Source: AC-56 sp963702195 (GTDB lineage: Bacteria > Actinomycetota > Thermoleophilia > Solirubrobacterales > 70-9). Taken from it: a stretch of DNA of 64,000 nt. How positions within the stretch are numbered: position 1 is the first letter of the stretch; each line of letters opens with the position of its first letter. The notes beneath the pieces are model-generated. The model was not told the DNA's origin, made no database searches, and saw nothing but the letters and a program-made list of their open reading frames with translations. Of the stretch, positions 41,458-49,400 are shown piece after piece. The position numbers and the translations under genes were made by a program. Where the stretch lies: positions 1,116,001 through 1,180,000 of the forward strand of contig OY969725.1 of NCBI GenBank assembly GCA_963702195.1. The letters run 5' to 3'.

Positions 41458-41667
41458 CTACCGCTCCGAGCCCGCTCGCGGCGGCTTCGACATGTCCGCA
41501 CCGGGCTCGTGGGGGATGCCGTCGAACCCCTCGGCCATGAGTGCGTCGAGCGCGGGCCCGTAGATCGCGTCAACGGCCTGGATGACGGCGATCTCGTCGT
41601 CCCCTGCGTCGAGCCCCAGGACCGCGAGCCCGGACTCGATGTGGTCCCGCGAGCTGTCCGGGGTCAT
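41458..41667 (-). CDS. Small protein preceding the amidase (possible accessory subunit)
   Basis: A 69-residue protein, mostly acidic helix (AVLGLDAGDDEIAVIQAVDA), ending in a Pro/Lys/Arg-rich tail (GADMSKPPRAGSER). Size and position directly before an amidase recall small AtzG- or GatC-like subunits that stabilise amidases, but I see no diagnostic motif, so this is inference. ATG 41667 is supported by TAGGGT 8 bases upstream, making it the first gene of the amidase transcript. Confidence 0.65.
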   Translation of the reverse strand: MTPDSSRDHIESGLAVLGLDAGDDEIAVIQAVDAIYGPALDALMAEGFDGIPHEPGADMSKPPRAGSER

Positions 41668-41675
41668 CGGAGGGG

Positions 41676-41681
41676 ACCCTA
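41676..41681 (-). promoter_or_regulatory. -10 box TAGGGT for the small ORF-amidase pair
   Basis: TAGGGT on the minus strand, 8 bases before ATG 41667. The divergent TAAGCT box lies 60 bases away. Confidence 0.45.
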
Positions 41682-41740
41682 TTTGATCGTGAAAAGCCGG
41701 AATTGGGCCGGTGCGACCGCCCCACGTCGGCGGCGGACCC

Positions 41741-41746
41741 TAAGCT
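41741..41746 (+). promoter_or_regulatory. -10 box TAAGCT for the 41758 gene
   Basis: TAAGCT, 11 bases before ATG 41758. Confidence 0.4.
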
Positions 41747-41757
41747 ATGCGGCTCCG

Positions 41758-42513
41758 ATGAGTGGCAGGACGACAGGAAGCCGAAGCGGACGCCGCCGCG
41801 TGGTCTCGCTGCTGGCGTTCGCGGCGCTTTGCGTGGGGCTCACGGCGGCCATCGGAATCTCCGTGGCCAGTGCGAAGAGGGCGACGATCATCGGCAAGAC
41901 CAAGAGCACTCCGCGGCCCGCCTGTCCGAAGGACACGAAGCAGAACCCGTGCACCGCTACCGGGCGCGTGACCGGGTTCATGATCAAGGCCGACGGCCGC
42001 AAGCACCCGTACAACATCTTCCAGACCGGAAAGATCGTCGCCTGGGCCATTGACGTGTCCAAGCCGACCAAGGACCAGTACGACTTCTTCGGGACGCTCC
42101 TACAGAACGACAGCTTCGGGAAGCATCCCTCCGCGCGCATTGGCGTGATCAAGAACAAGGGTCATGGTCAGTACAAGCTACTGAAGCAGTCCCCGGCGCT
42201 GGACCTCAAGCCCGTGCTCGGGAACAAGCAGGTCTTCACCCTGGACAAGCCGCTGAAGGTGCGCCGGGGCCAGGTCGTCGCGCTGTCGCTTCCAACCTGG
42301 GCTCCCTCGTTCGCCAGCTCGGTCAGCGTGAGCGGGAACCGGTGGCGGGCCAGCCGCCGGTCGAAGAAGTGCAACGTCGACCGCGACCACATTCAGAACG
42401 CCAAGTCCAGCAAGGCCCAGCAGAAGGTCGGATCGGTGCGCCCGTACAAATGCCAGTACTCGGCCGCGCGGCTCCTCTACTGGGCCTACTTCGTCCCCAG
42501 CAAGAAGAACTAG
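41758..42513 (+). CDS. Secreted protein of unknown function
   Basis: A 251-residue protein with an Arg-rich N-terminus followed by a hydrophobic signal/anchor helix (VVSLLAFAALCVGLTAAIGI) and an Ala-x-Ala-like site, so it is exported. The mature part is Lys-rich and beta-like. It has a VTGFMIKADGRKHPYNIF start and a central SVSVSGNRWRASRR segment, with four Cys (ACPKDTKQNPC and the pair KCNVD/KCQYS) that could form two disulfides. I do not recognise the family. The transcript starts close to the ATG; a strong stem-loop follows the stop. Confidence 0.8.
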   Translation: MSGRTTGSRSGRRRVVSLLAFAALCVGLTAAIGISVASAKRATIIGKTKSTPRPACPKDTKQNPCTATGRVTGFMIKADGRKHPYNIFQTGKIVAWAIDVSKPTKDQYDFFGTLLQNDSFGKHPSARIGVIKNKGHGQYKLLKQSPALDLKPVLGNKQVFTLDKPLKVRRGQVVALSLPTWAPSFASSVSVSGNRWRASRRSKKCNVDRDHIQNAKSSKAQQKVGSVRPYKCQYSAARLLYWAYFVPSKKN

Positions 42514-42517
42514 CCGA

Positions 42518-42571
42518 GCCGGCAGTCAGCTCCGCGATCAAGTCGCGGCCTACCTGACACTCGAGGCCGGC
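42518..42571 (+). terminator. Compound stem-loop after the 41758 gene
   Basis: Three nested complementary blocks are separated by small bulges: GCCGGC/GCCGGC, GTCAG/CTGAC and CCGCGA/TCGCGG, with a TCAAG loop. The structure begins 4 bases past the stop codon. It lacks a T-run but is well placed as a transcript end. Confidence 0.5.
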
Positions 42572-42584
42572 TAATCAGGTGCGC

Positions 42585-42613
42585 TTGACCCCTGGGGTAT
42601 TGCGGGTTACGGT
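42585..42613 (+). promoter_or_regulatory. Sigma-70-like promoter for the RTX gene
   Basis: A -35 TTGACC (42585-42590), a 17-base spacer, and a -10 TACGGT (42608-42613). This is the best two-box promoter I found in the window. The start of transcription would be near 42620, leaving a leader with its own ribosome site. Confidence 0.55.
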
Positions 42614-42678
42614 CAGAAGTGCCGAGTGATCGAGGAAGGTCACGCGGCAGAACACACTCACGGGTGAGAGGGGAGACC

Positions 42679-43230
42679 ATGGCGAAGAGGGGAGCGGCCT
42701 TGTCGATCGGGCTGATTGCGTTGGTACTCGCAATCGGCTCAGCGGCATTCGCGACGTCGATCGACGGGACCGGTGGGAGCGATGTACTCACCGGAACCGC
42801 GAATGACGACACGATCCATGCCTTCGGTGGCGATGACGTTGTAGACGGTCATGCCGGTGCCGATGATCTATTTGGCGGAGGCAATAAGGACGACGTCAGA
42901 GGAGATGATGGTCCGGACCACATCGATGGCGGCGATGGCTCGGATAGCGGGACGGCGGCTCCCTGTTTCACGAACGGCGGATGCAGTCCCCCGTATTCGG
43001 TGGTCCTCCGTGGTAACGGTGGAGCCGACACGATCGATGGTGGCGACGGCGATGACGAGATCCATGGCGGAAGCGGCGCCGACACTCTGAGAGGTAATGC
43101 CGACAACGACGAGATCGACGCTGTGGACGGCGCCGGAAACGATGATGTCTACGGCGGGCCGGGAATCGATGACTGTGACATCGACAACGGTGACTCACAC
43201 CACGACTGCGAGCACATCCACATTCACTGA
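42679..43230 (+). CDS. Secreted RTX-type calcium-binding repeat protein
   Basis: A 183-residue exported protein. The signal peptide (SIGLIALVLAIGSAAFA) is followed almost entirely by glycine/aspartate nonapeptide repeats, for example GGSDVLTGTANDDTIHAFGG, GGDGDDEIHGGSGADTLRG and AGNDDVYGGPGIDDC. These form a calcium-bound parallel beta roll. A Cys pair with a short insert (PCFTNGGCSPP) interrupts the repeats, and the C-terminus is His/Asp-rich. No catalytic domain is present. Codon use is noticeably less GC-biased than its neighbours (GAT, GGT, GTA, AGA occur often), which suggests transfer or relaxed selection. The ATG follows a GAGGGGAG site. Confidence 0.85.
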   Translation: MAKRGAALSIGLIALVLAIGSAAFATSIDGTGGSDVLTGTANDDTIHAFGGDDVVDGHAGADDLFGGGNKDDVRGDDGPDHIDGGDGSDSGTAAPCFTNGGCSPPYSVVLRGNGGADTIDGGDGDDEIHGGSGADTLRGNADNDEIDAVDGAGNDDVYGGPGIDDCDIDNGDSHHDCEHIHIH

Positions 43231-43273
43231 CATCCACTCATAAGCAGGGCGCCGTCTCCACCGCTGCAGGACG

Positions 43274-43290
43274 TTGCGCCATGGGCGCAA
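43274..43290. terminator. Hairpin between convergent RTX and lipoprotein genes
   Basis: TTGCGCC and GGCGCAA around ATG form a 7 bp stem 4 bases before the 3' end of the minus-strand gene. It could end transcripts from both sides. Confidence 0.4.
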
Positions 43291-43294
43291 GGCG

Positions 43295-43726
43295 CTAGTC
43301 GCAGGAGTTGCCGGGGCAGAAGCCGCCCGACGGCTTGCCGCCGTTGTTGACTCCCGAGCCGCTCCCGGTGCCGCCGTTGCCGCCCCCGCTCCCGCCGGAG
43401 CCGCCGCCGGGCGAGGTGCCGCCGCTGCTGCCGCCTGACCCGCCCGTGCGCGTGGTCGTCGTGGTGCTGCTGGTCGTGGTGGTTGGCTGCGTCGTGGACG
43501 TCGAGGTCGTGGACGACCGGGTCCGGGTGGTGGTGGGCTGAGGCGTGGTCGTGTGAGTCGTGGGCGTGGTGTCCGCCCTGGGGACCGGGGCGCTCGTCGT
43601 CGTATCCGAGCCCCCGCAGCCCGCGACCGCGGTGGCGCCCAGCGAGGCCACGGCGAGCACTACGGCGAGTCGCCGCCCGCGGGGGGCCTTCGCCCTCCGC
43701 TCGATGCGCGGCGAGCTGCCGCTCAT
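43295..43726 (-). CDS. Low-complexity lipoprotein
   Basis: A 143-residue protein with a lipobox (ATAVAGCGGSD, Cys near residue 37) after a basic, long signal region. The mature part is a Thr/Ser-rich stretch then a Gly/Ser-rich stretch, ending GGFCPGNSCD with a Cys pair. It is probably a disordered, possibly glycosylated surface linker; no fold is recognisable. ATG 43726 overlaps the stop of the upstream zinc-ribbon gene (ATGA). Start sites further upstream fall inside that gene. Confidence 0.75.
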   Translation of the reverse strand: MSGSSPRIERRAKAPRGRRLAVVLAVASLGATAVAGCGGSDTTTSAPVPRADTTPTTHTTTPQPTTTRTRSSTTSTSTTQPTTTTSSTTTTTRTGGSGGSSGGTSPGGGSGGSGGGNGGTGSGSGVNNGGKPSGGFCPGNSCD

Positions 43727-44004
43727 GAGGTCCCGTCGAGGGCGGGCTGGCGAAGGCCGCAGTAGGGGCAGTCGCTGATGTCCAGGCCGATGAGCTGGTC
43801 GCACCGGCGGCAGATCCGGAGGTTCTCGGGCGTGCGCAGGAGCGCGGAGTCCGACGGCGCCAGCGGAAGCGTCCGCGTGACGGGCTGGAGGTCCTCGCCC
43901 GTCTCGCGGTCCACGTAGACCGCATCGCCGTCGATGGGGGTGAGGGCCTCGCGACCCGATGCCGGGGCGCGGAGCCGGTAGATCTGTCGCGGGTTCAGGA
44001 CCAT
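43723..44004 (-). CDS. Small zinc-ribbon protein
   Basis: A 93-residue protein ending in a CxxC...CxxC zinc ribbon (RICRRCDQLIGLDISDCPYC). The N-terminal part (DGDAVYVDRETGEDLQPV) is beta-like and unassigned. There is no membrane segment. ATG 44004 has a TATCGT box 9 bases upstream. It is translationally coupled to the lipoprotein gene. Function is unknown; nucleic-acid or protein binding would be typical of such ribbons. Confidence 0.75.
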   Translation of the reverse strand: MVLNPRQIYRLRAPASGREALTPIDGDAVYVDRETGEDLQPVTRTLPLAPSDSALLRTPENLRICRRCDQLIGLDISDCPYCGLRQPALDGTS

Positions 44005-44013
44005 GCGCGCGAC

Positions 44014-44019
44014 ACGATA
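44014..44019 (-). promoter_or_regulatory. -10 box TATCGT for the zinc-ribbon gene
   Basis: TATCGT on the minus strand, 9 bases before ATG 44004. Confidence 0.42.
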
Positions 44020-44047
44020 GCCAAGATCCGGGCGGACTCGCCGGCGT

Positions 44048-44053
44048 TAGCCT
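44048..44053 (+). promoter_or_regulatory. -10 box TAGCCT for the glycosyltransferase
   Basis: TAGCCT, 7 bases before GTG 44061. It fixes the start against longer readings of the frame. Confidence 0.48.
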
Positions 44054-44060
44054 GCGGCCG

Positions 44061-45653
44061 GTGAAGGTCCTCATCTTCCACGGCTACCTCCTCCGCGGAA
44101 CGGGCAGCAACATCTACAACGCCAGCGTCGCGGCCGCCCTCGCGCAGCTGGGACACGAGGTCCACCTGCTGTGCCAGGACCGCGGCGCGGGCGATCTCCC
44201 GTGGGTGGACCGCGTCGGCAGGTGGGAGGACGGCCACCTCCGGGTCGAGTCGGCGGGCGGGGGAGAGGGACCCGGGACGGTCACCGTCTTTATCCCCGAC
44301 ATCGGCGGGCTCCTTCCCGTGTACGTCGAGGACGCCTACGAGGGCTTTCGGGTCAAGGCGTTCGGTGATCTGACCGAGGCCGAGCTCGATGCCTATCTGG
44401 ACGCGAACGTGGCGGCGGTTCGCGAGGTGGCCGGGAGCGCCGGCGGCGTGGACGCGGCGCTCGCCAACCACCTGATCATGGGCCCCGCGGTACTCGCCCG
44501 GGCGGGCCTCCAGTTCGCCGCCAAGGTCCACGGCTCGGCGCTCGAGTACACGGTGAAGCCGCATCCGGAACGTTTCCTTCCGTACGCGCGCGAGGGCATG
44601 GATGCGGCGGCGGGCGTGCTGGTCGGGTCCGGGCACACGGCCGCCAGCCTCTGGCGGGCACTCGAGGATCCGTTGCTGCCGCCGAAGACCCGCCTTGGCC
44701 CGCCCGGGGTGGACACGTCCCTGTTCGCCCCGATCCCCCCCGCGGAGCGCAGGCCCAGGCTCGAGACCCTGGCCGCCGAGCTGCGCGCGGATCCGGGCGG
44801 GGACTCGAGCTGGGACCGCGATCCGGAGGAGGCGGCCCGGGCCGTGGAGCAGCTCGCCGGGGCCACCGGGCCCCGGGTCGTCTTCGTCGGCAAGCTGATC
44901 GTCTCCAAGGGCGTCGATCTCCTCCTGGCAGCCTGGCCGCTCGTGCACGAGGCGAATCCGGGTGCGCGGCTGCTCATGGTCGGCTTCGGCGAGTACGAGG
45001 ACGCGAGCCGGCGGTTGTGGGCCGCCCTCGAGGGGGGCGACCTGGCGGCGGTCCGGGAGATCGCGCGGCGCGGGCGGGCGCTGGAGGGCGGCGAGGAGGC
45101 ACCGCTCGAGATGCTCATCGCCTTCCTGAAGGGCTTGCCGGCCGGCTACGCGGAGAGCGCCCGGGCTGCCGCCGGGAGCGTGTCGTTCGCCGGCCGCCTC
45201 GAGCACGGCGAGGTCGGCCGCCTGGTGCCCGCGGTCGACGCGCTGGTCATGCCCAGCACGTTCCCGGAGGCGTTCGGGATGGTGGCGGCCGAGGCGGCCG
45301 CCGCCGGGACGCCGCCCGTGTCGGCCGCGCACTCCGGCATGGCGGAGGTGAGCCAGGCGCTCGCGGAGGGCTTGCCCCCGGAGGCCTCCGGGCTGGTCTC
45401 GTTCGAGCTGGGCGACCGCGCGGTGGAGTCGCTGGCATCGCGCGTCAACGGCTGGCTGGGCCTCGATCCCGAGACCCGCGAACGGGCTCTGGCCGCGCTC
45501 CACGAGGTGGCCGCTCACCGGTGGAGCTGGGAGGGCGTTGCCCGGGCGGTGCTGGCGGCGTCGGCCGGGAGCCTGGACGAGCTGCCGGAGCCGCATGTGC
45601 CGGCTGCCACCAGCTCCGATGCGGCCGTCCGTGGGGGCGGACCCGAGCAATAG
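44061..45653 (+). CDS. GT4-family glycosyltransferase
   Basis: A 530-residue GT-B fold enzyme. The N-terminal Rossmann domain starts VKVLIFHGYLLRGTGSNIY and includes the Gly-rich nucleotide-side loop. The C-terminal domain begins VVFVGKLIVSKGVDLLLAAW, continues with ARLLMVGFGEYED, and has VMPSTFPEAFGMVAAEAAAAG, the GT4 EX7E-type donor-sugar motif. It would transfer a sugar from a nucleotide donor; donor and acceptor are unknown. A Glu/Ala-rich insert of about 50 residues sits before the C-terminal domain. It lies directly upstream of coxB but has a separate -10 box. Confidence 0.88.
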   Translation: MKVLIFHGYLLRGTGSNIYNASVAAALAQLGHEVHLLCQDRGAGDLPWVDRVGRWEDGHLRVESAGGGEGPGTVTVFIPDIGGLLPVYVEDAYEGFRVKAFGDLTEAELDAYLDANVAAVREVAGSAGGVDAALANHLIMGPAVLARAGLQFAAKVHGSALEYTVKPHPERFLPYAREGMDAAAGVLVGSGHTAASLWRALEDPLLPPKTRLGPPGVDTSLFAPIPPAERRPRLETLAAELRADPGGDSSWDRDPEEAARAVEQLAGATGPRVVFVGKLIVSKGVDLLLAAWPLVHEANPGARLLMVGFGEYEDASRRLWAALEGGDLAAVREIARRGRALEGGEEAPLEMLIAFLKGLPAGYAESARAAAGSVSFAGRLEHGEVGRLVPAVDALVMPSTFPEAFGMVAAEAAAAGTPPVSAAHSGMAEVSQALAEGLPPEASGLVSFELGDRAVESLASRVNGWLGLDPETRERALAALHEVAAHRWSWEGVARAVLAASAGSLDELPEPHVPAATSSDAAVRGGGPEQ

Positions 45654-45656
45654 AAT
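45651..45656 (+). promoter_or_regulatory. -10 box TAGAAT for the cox operon
   Basis: TAGAAT, 8 bases before GTG 45665. It overlaps the stop codon of the glycosyltransferase gene. Confidence 0.52.
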
Positions 45657-45664
45657 GCCGCGCG

Positions 45665-46522
45665 GTGACCCGCGCCACCCTTGTCAGGCTCTTCGCCGCG
45701 ATCATCGTTTTGACCGTCGTCATGGCGGTGCCGATGACGCTGATCCACTGGAACGGCACCGAGGCGTCGGCGCAGGCGCACCAGATCGACACGCTGCTGA
45801 ACGTGATGATCATCCTGTCCTGCTTCGTGTTCTCGATCGTCCTCGTGATGCTCGGCTACTGCATCTGGAAGTACCGGGCGAAGCCGGGCGACGAGTCCGA
45901 CGGGGAGCCGATCCACGGCAACACCAAGCTCGAGATCGCCTGGACGGTGATCCCCACGGTGATCGTCCTCTTTGGCGCGATCTACAGCTGGATCGTGCTC
46001 GGCGACATCGAGAGCCAGGCCTCCGACTCGCTCCACATCGACGTCACCGCCCAGCAGTTCGAGTGGACCTTCAACTACCCGCAGCCGAACGGCAAGGTGG
46101 TGAGCTCGAAGGCGCTCGTCGTGCCCGACAACAGGCAGCTCGACCTGCACCTCACCTCTTTGGACGTCCTCCACTCCTTCTGGGTCCCCGAGTGGCGGAT
46201 CAAGCGCGACCTCGTGCCGGCCGGTCCGGGCGGGAACGACGTCGACAACACGGTCGTCGTGACCCCCGACAAGATCGGGACCTACAACGTGGTCTGCACC
46301 GAGCTCTGCGGCTTCGGGCACGCGACGATGCGGGCCCTCGTGAGGGTGGTGCCGGCGGCGCAGTACGAGAGCTGGCTGAAGCGCCAGCCGGAGGTCAAGC
46401 CCGGCCCCGGCAGCGCGAGCGGGTCGTCGACCGGAACCTCCAGCACCGGGAGCGGCACCACCGGCGGGCAGGGTCCAGCGCCGCCTGGTTTGGCGCCTGA
46501 CACGTCGTCTGGGAGTTCATGA
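45665..46522 (+). CDS. coxB: Cytochrome c oxidase subunit II
   Basis: A 285-residue protein. Two N-terminal membrane helices (VTRATLVRLFAAIIVLTVVM and VFSIVLVMLGYCIWKY) lead to a cupredoxin domain outside. The CuA ligands are His170 (VLHSFWVPEW), Cys211, Cys215, His219 and Met222 (VCTELCGFGHATM), all present. It receives electrons from cytochrome c. The C-terminal tail is Gly/Ser/Thr-rich and carries no fused heme domain, so a separate cytochrome (see 52591) must donate. It is the first gene of coxB-coxA-usp-coxC. Confidence 0.96.
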   Translation: MTRATLVRLFAAIIVLTVVMAVPMTLIHWNGTEASAQAHQIDTLLNVMIILSCFVFSIVLVMLGYCIWKYRAKPGDESDGEPIHGNTKLEIAWTVIPTVIVLFGAIYSWIVLGDIESQASDSLHIDVTAQQFEWTFNYPQPNGKVVSSKALVVPDNRQLDLHLTSLDVLHSFWVPEWRIKRDLVPAGPGGNDVDNTVVVTPDKIGTYNVVCTELCGFGHATMRALVRVVPAAQYESWLKRQPEVKPGPGSASGSSTGTSSTGSGTTGGQGPAPPGLAPDTSSGSS

Positions 46523-46554
46523 TCAATGAGTAGGCTTCCGGCCCGAGGTAGGAC

Positions 46555-48474
46555 TTGGTAGCGGCGCTGAAGAGACCGGGACTCAGCCGCGGGGCCCTGG
46601 GGGCCCTGCTCGGCGCTGCGTTCGGCTTCGCCCTCGTCGTGCTGCTGCGCAAGGCCTCTGGCCTGCCGGCCTTCCAGACCGAGCAGACCGGCTATCCGCA
46701 GGTGATCGTCCCGCTGATCACCGGCCCGCTCGGGTTCCTGGTCGGGCTCGGCGCCTTCGACTACTGGTTCCGCTGGGCGGCGGGCGCGCCGACCATTCCG
46801 GAGGACCACTCGGGCCACGGCGCCTACTCGTGGAAGGACTACTTCAGGTTCAACACCGATCACAAGGTGATCGGCATCCAGTACATCTGCACCACCTTCA
46901 TCTTCTTCTTCATCGGCGGGCTGATGGCGATGATCATGCGCGCCGAGCTGGCCCAGCCGGGCACGCAGATCGTCGAGCCGGGAACCTTCAACGGCCTGTT
47001 CTCGGCGCACGCGGCGATCATGATCTTCGTCTTCGTGATCCCCGTCTTCGCAGGGATCGCGAATTACGTCCTGCCGCTGATGATCGGCGCGCCCGACATG
47101 GCGTTCCCGCGCCTGAACGCCCTGAGCTTCTGGATGCTGCCCATCGCGGGCCTGATGTTCGTCGGGAGCTTCCTGTGCCCGGGCGGCGCGTTCGACGCCG
47201 GCTGGACCGGCTACGCGCCGCTCTCGACCGGGGCGCCGTTGGGCCAGTCGTTCTTCAACCTCGGCGTCCAGTTCGCCGGCGCGTCGTCGATCGCGACCGC
47301 GCTCAACTTCCTGGTCACGATCATCACCATGCGTGCGCCCGGAATGAACTTCTGGCGCATGCCGCTGCTGGTCTGGGCCAACATGTCGACGTCGCTGCTG
47401 GTCGTCGCCGCGACGCCGTTCATCGCCGGCGTGCAGTTCATGGTCCTGTTCGACCGCGCCCTGCACACCAACTTCTTCCAGGCCCTGAACGGCGGCGACG
47501 TCCTGAGCTACCAGCACATCTTCTGGTTCTACTCACACCCGGCCGTCTACATCATGATGCTGCCCGGGTTCGGGATCATCTCCGAGGTCATCTCGACCCA
47601 CGCCCGGAAACCGATCTTCGGCTACCGGCTGATGGCGCTGGCGCTGATCGGGATCGTGGTGCTCTCCTACACGGTCTGGGCGCACCACATGTTCGTGTCC
47701 GGGATGTTCGCCTGGCTGCGGGTGCCGATGATGATCACGACGCTCCTGATCGCGGTCCCGACCGGCATCAAGATCTTCTCCTGGCTCGGGACGCTGTTCG
47801 CCGCGAAGCTTCACCTGAGATCCACGTCGATGCTGTTCGCGCTCGCCTTCATCGTCACCTTCACGATGGGCGGGATCAGCGGCGTGATGCTCGGCATGGT
47901 GCCGATCGACATCCACGTGTCGGACACCTACTTCATCGTCGCCCACATCCACTTCGTGCTCTTCGGCGGCTCGGTGTTCACGATCTTCGCCGGGATCTAC
48001 CACTGGTTCCCGAAGATGACCGGGCGGATGTACGACGAGAAGCTGGGCCGCTGGCACTTCTGGCTGACGCTGATCGGCATGTACGGGACCTTCCTCCCGA
48101 TGCACTGGATCGGGATGGAGGGGATGCCCCGCCGCGTCGCCGACTACTCGGCCCAGTTCGGCGACTGGAACCTCCTGATCTCCTGCTTCTCCTTCCTGCT
48201 CGGCGCCGCCCAGCTGATCTTCCTCTACAACATGATCGTCAGCTGGCGGTGGGGCCCCCTGGCGGGCGACAACCCGTGGCGCGCGAAGACGATCGAGTGG
48301 CTCGTCAGCTCGCCGCCGCCGGTGTTCAACTTCGACGAGATCCCCCGTGTGGTCGGCGGACCCTACGAGTACGGCGTCCCAGGTGCGCGGCACGCAATTC
48401 TCGGTCCGTCCGAGGCTGAGGTCGGCGCCCCCGAGCCCGCGGTGGCCGGCGCCGCGGGGAGCCGAAGTCCGTGA
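46555..48474 (+). CDS. coxA: Cytochrome c oxidase subunit I (A2-type heme-copper oxidase)
   Basis: A 639-residue catalytic subunit. The ligands are complete: low-spin heme His152 (SAHAAIMIF) and His466; CuB His328, His377 and His378 (WFYSHPAVY, VWAHHMF); and heme a3 His464 (VAHIHFVLFGG). The cross-linked Tyr332 is present. Helix VI reads YSHPAVY rather than GHPEVY, the mark of A2-type oxidases in which Tyr-Ser replaces the D-channel Glu. There is an extra pair of N-terminal helices before FNTDHKVIGIQY. The TTG start follows GAGGTAGG. GTGA overlap with the next gene. Confidence 0.96.
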   Translation: MVAALKRPGLSRGALGALLGAAFGFALVVLLRKASGLPAFQTEQTGYPQVIVPLITGPLGFLVGLGAFDYWFRWAAGAPTIPEDHSGHGAYSWKDYFRFNTDHKVIGIQYICTTFIFFFIGGLMAMIMRAELAQPGTQIVEPGTFNGLFSAHAAIMIFVFVIPVFAGIANYVLPLMIGAPDMAFPRLNALSFWMLPIAGLMFVGSFLCPGGAFDAGWTGYAPLSTGAPLGQSFFNLGVQFAGASSIATALNFLVTIITMRAPGMNFWRMPLLVWANMSTSLLVVAATPFIAGVQFMVLFDRALHTNFFQALNGGDVLSYQHIFWFYSHPAVYIMMLPGFGIISEVISTHARKPIFGYRLMALALIGIVVLSYTVWAHHMFVSGMFAWLRVPMMITTLLIAVPTGIKIFSWLGTLFAAKLHLRSTSMLFALAFIVTFTMGGISGVMLGMVPIDIHVSDTYFIVAHIHFVLFGGSVFTIFAGIYHWFPKMTGRMYDEKLGRWHFWLTLIGMYGTFLPMHWIGMEGMPRRVADYSAQFGDWNLLISCFSFLLGAAQLIFLYNMIVSWRWGPLAGDNPWRAKTIEWLVSSPPPVFNFDEIPRVVGGPYEYGVPGARHAILGPSEAEVGAPEPAVAGAAGSRSP

Positions 48475-49400
48475 CCGCAGCTGCGGACCCAGGGACCGGT
48501 GCGCCACAGAACGGGCACGGCGGAACCGTCCTGGTCTTCATGAACGAGGTCGCCGGCGGCCGCAAGCTGCTCGAGGCCCTGCGTGAACGGGTGGCGAGCG
48601 GCGTCGACGAGGTCGCCGTCGCCGCGCCGCAGAACCTCCCGATCGCCGGGCAGATCGTCGATCGCGATGAGGTGCGCGAGGCCGCGGAGAGCCGGGTCGA
48701 GGTCACCCAGGCCGTGCTCCGCGAGTTCGGCATCCACTCGACGGGGGCCATCATGGACCCGGACTCGGCCCTTGCCCTGGGCGACGCGATCCGCGCGTTC
48801 AGCCCCCGCGAGGTCCTTCTCTCGAGCCTCTACGACACCCGGTTCGGCTTCACCCGTAAGAACCTGGTGGAGTGGGCCAAGCAGACGTTCGAGGTCCCGA
48901 TCACGCACATCCCGGTGCGGATCGAGGACGACGCGATCCGCTGGGACGTCACCCACACGCTCGTCGTCGCGACCCGCACGGTTGCGAGCAGAGGCCTGGT
49001 CTCGCGCCTTGTGAGCAAGGCCGCCGAACACCCGCAGCGCTACACCATCGTCAGCCCCCCGTCGGGCGGGATCACCCGTGAGGAGGTCTGCGACCGCCTC
49101 GCGCGCACTCTCGCCGAGATGTATCGCTCCGACATCGACGCGACCGGGCAGCCGATGAGCCCGGCTCCGCTTGCCGCGATCCAGAACGCCCTCGAGCACT
49201 ACCGGATCGACGAGATCCTCATCTCGACGCTCGCGGGGCAGCAGTCGGTGTGGCTCGAGGAAGGGCTCATCGACAAGGTGGGCGGCATCACGGACAAGCC
49301 CGTCGAGCATGTCGAGGCCGGCGACGACGTCGTCCCGCCCTCCTCGTCCCAGCCCGCCGCCGGGCCCGCGCCCGTGGGGGCCGCGGAGGAGACCGCCTGA
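48471..49400 (+). CDS. Tandem Usp-like protein embedded in the cox operon
   Basis: A 309-residue soluble protein built from two related Rossmann-like halves: TVLVFMNEVAGGRKLLEAL to VPITHIPV, and HTLVVATRTVASRGLVSRL to KPVEHV. Each half ends in a strand-loop motif (EVLLSSLYDTR, EILISTLAGQQSVWLEEGL) of the universal-stress-protein type. The same domain recurs once in the 51907 gene. It is not a known oxidase subunit. Yet it overlaps coxA (GTGA) and coxC (TGATG), so it is made in step with the oxidase. A regulatory or assembly role is inference. Confidence 0.8.
   Translation: MTAAADPGTGAPQNGHGGTVLVFMNEVAGGRKLLEALRERVASGVDEVAVAAPQNLPIAGQIVDRDEVREAAESRVEVTQAVLREFGIHSTGAIMDPDSALALGDAIRAFSPREVLLSSLYDTRFGFTRKNLVEWAKQTFEVPITHIPVRIEDDAIRWDVTHTLVVATRTVASRGLVSRLVSKAAEHPQRYTIVSPPSGGITREEVCDRLARTLAEMYRSDIDATGQPMSPAPLAAIQNALEHYRIDEILISTLAGQQSVWLEEGLIDKVGGITDKPVEHVEAGDDVVPPSSSQPAAGPAPVGAAEETA

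Noticed and set aside
42750..43200. Tandem DNA repeats in the RTX gene
   Set aside because: Similarity is at the protein level (GGxGxD nonapeptides); the DNA units are not identical.
43310..43560. Repeat-rich stretch that might be a CRISPR or VNTR array
   Set aside because: The repetition comes from Thr/Ser and Gly/Ser codons in a lipoprotein; there are no regular spacers or palindromic repeats.
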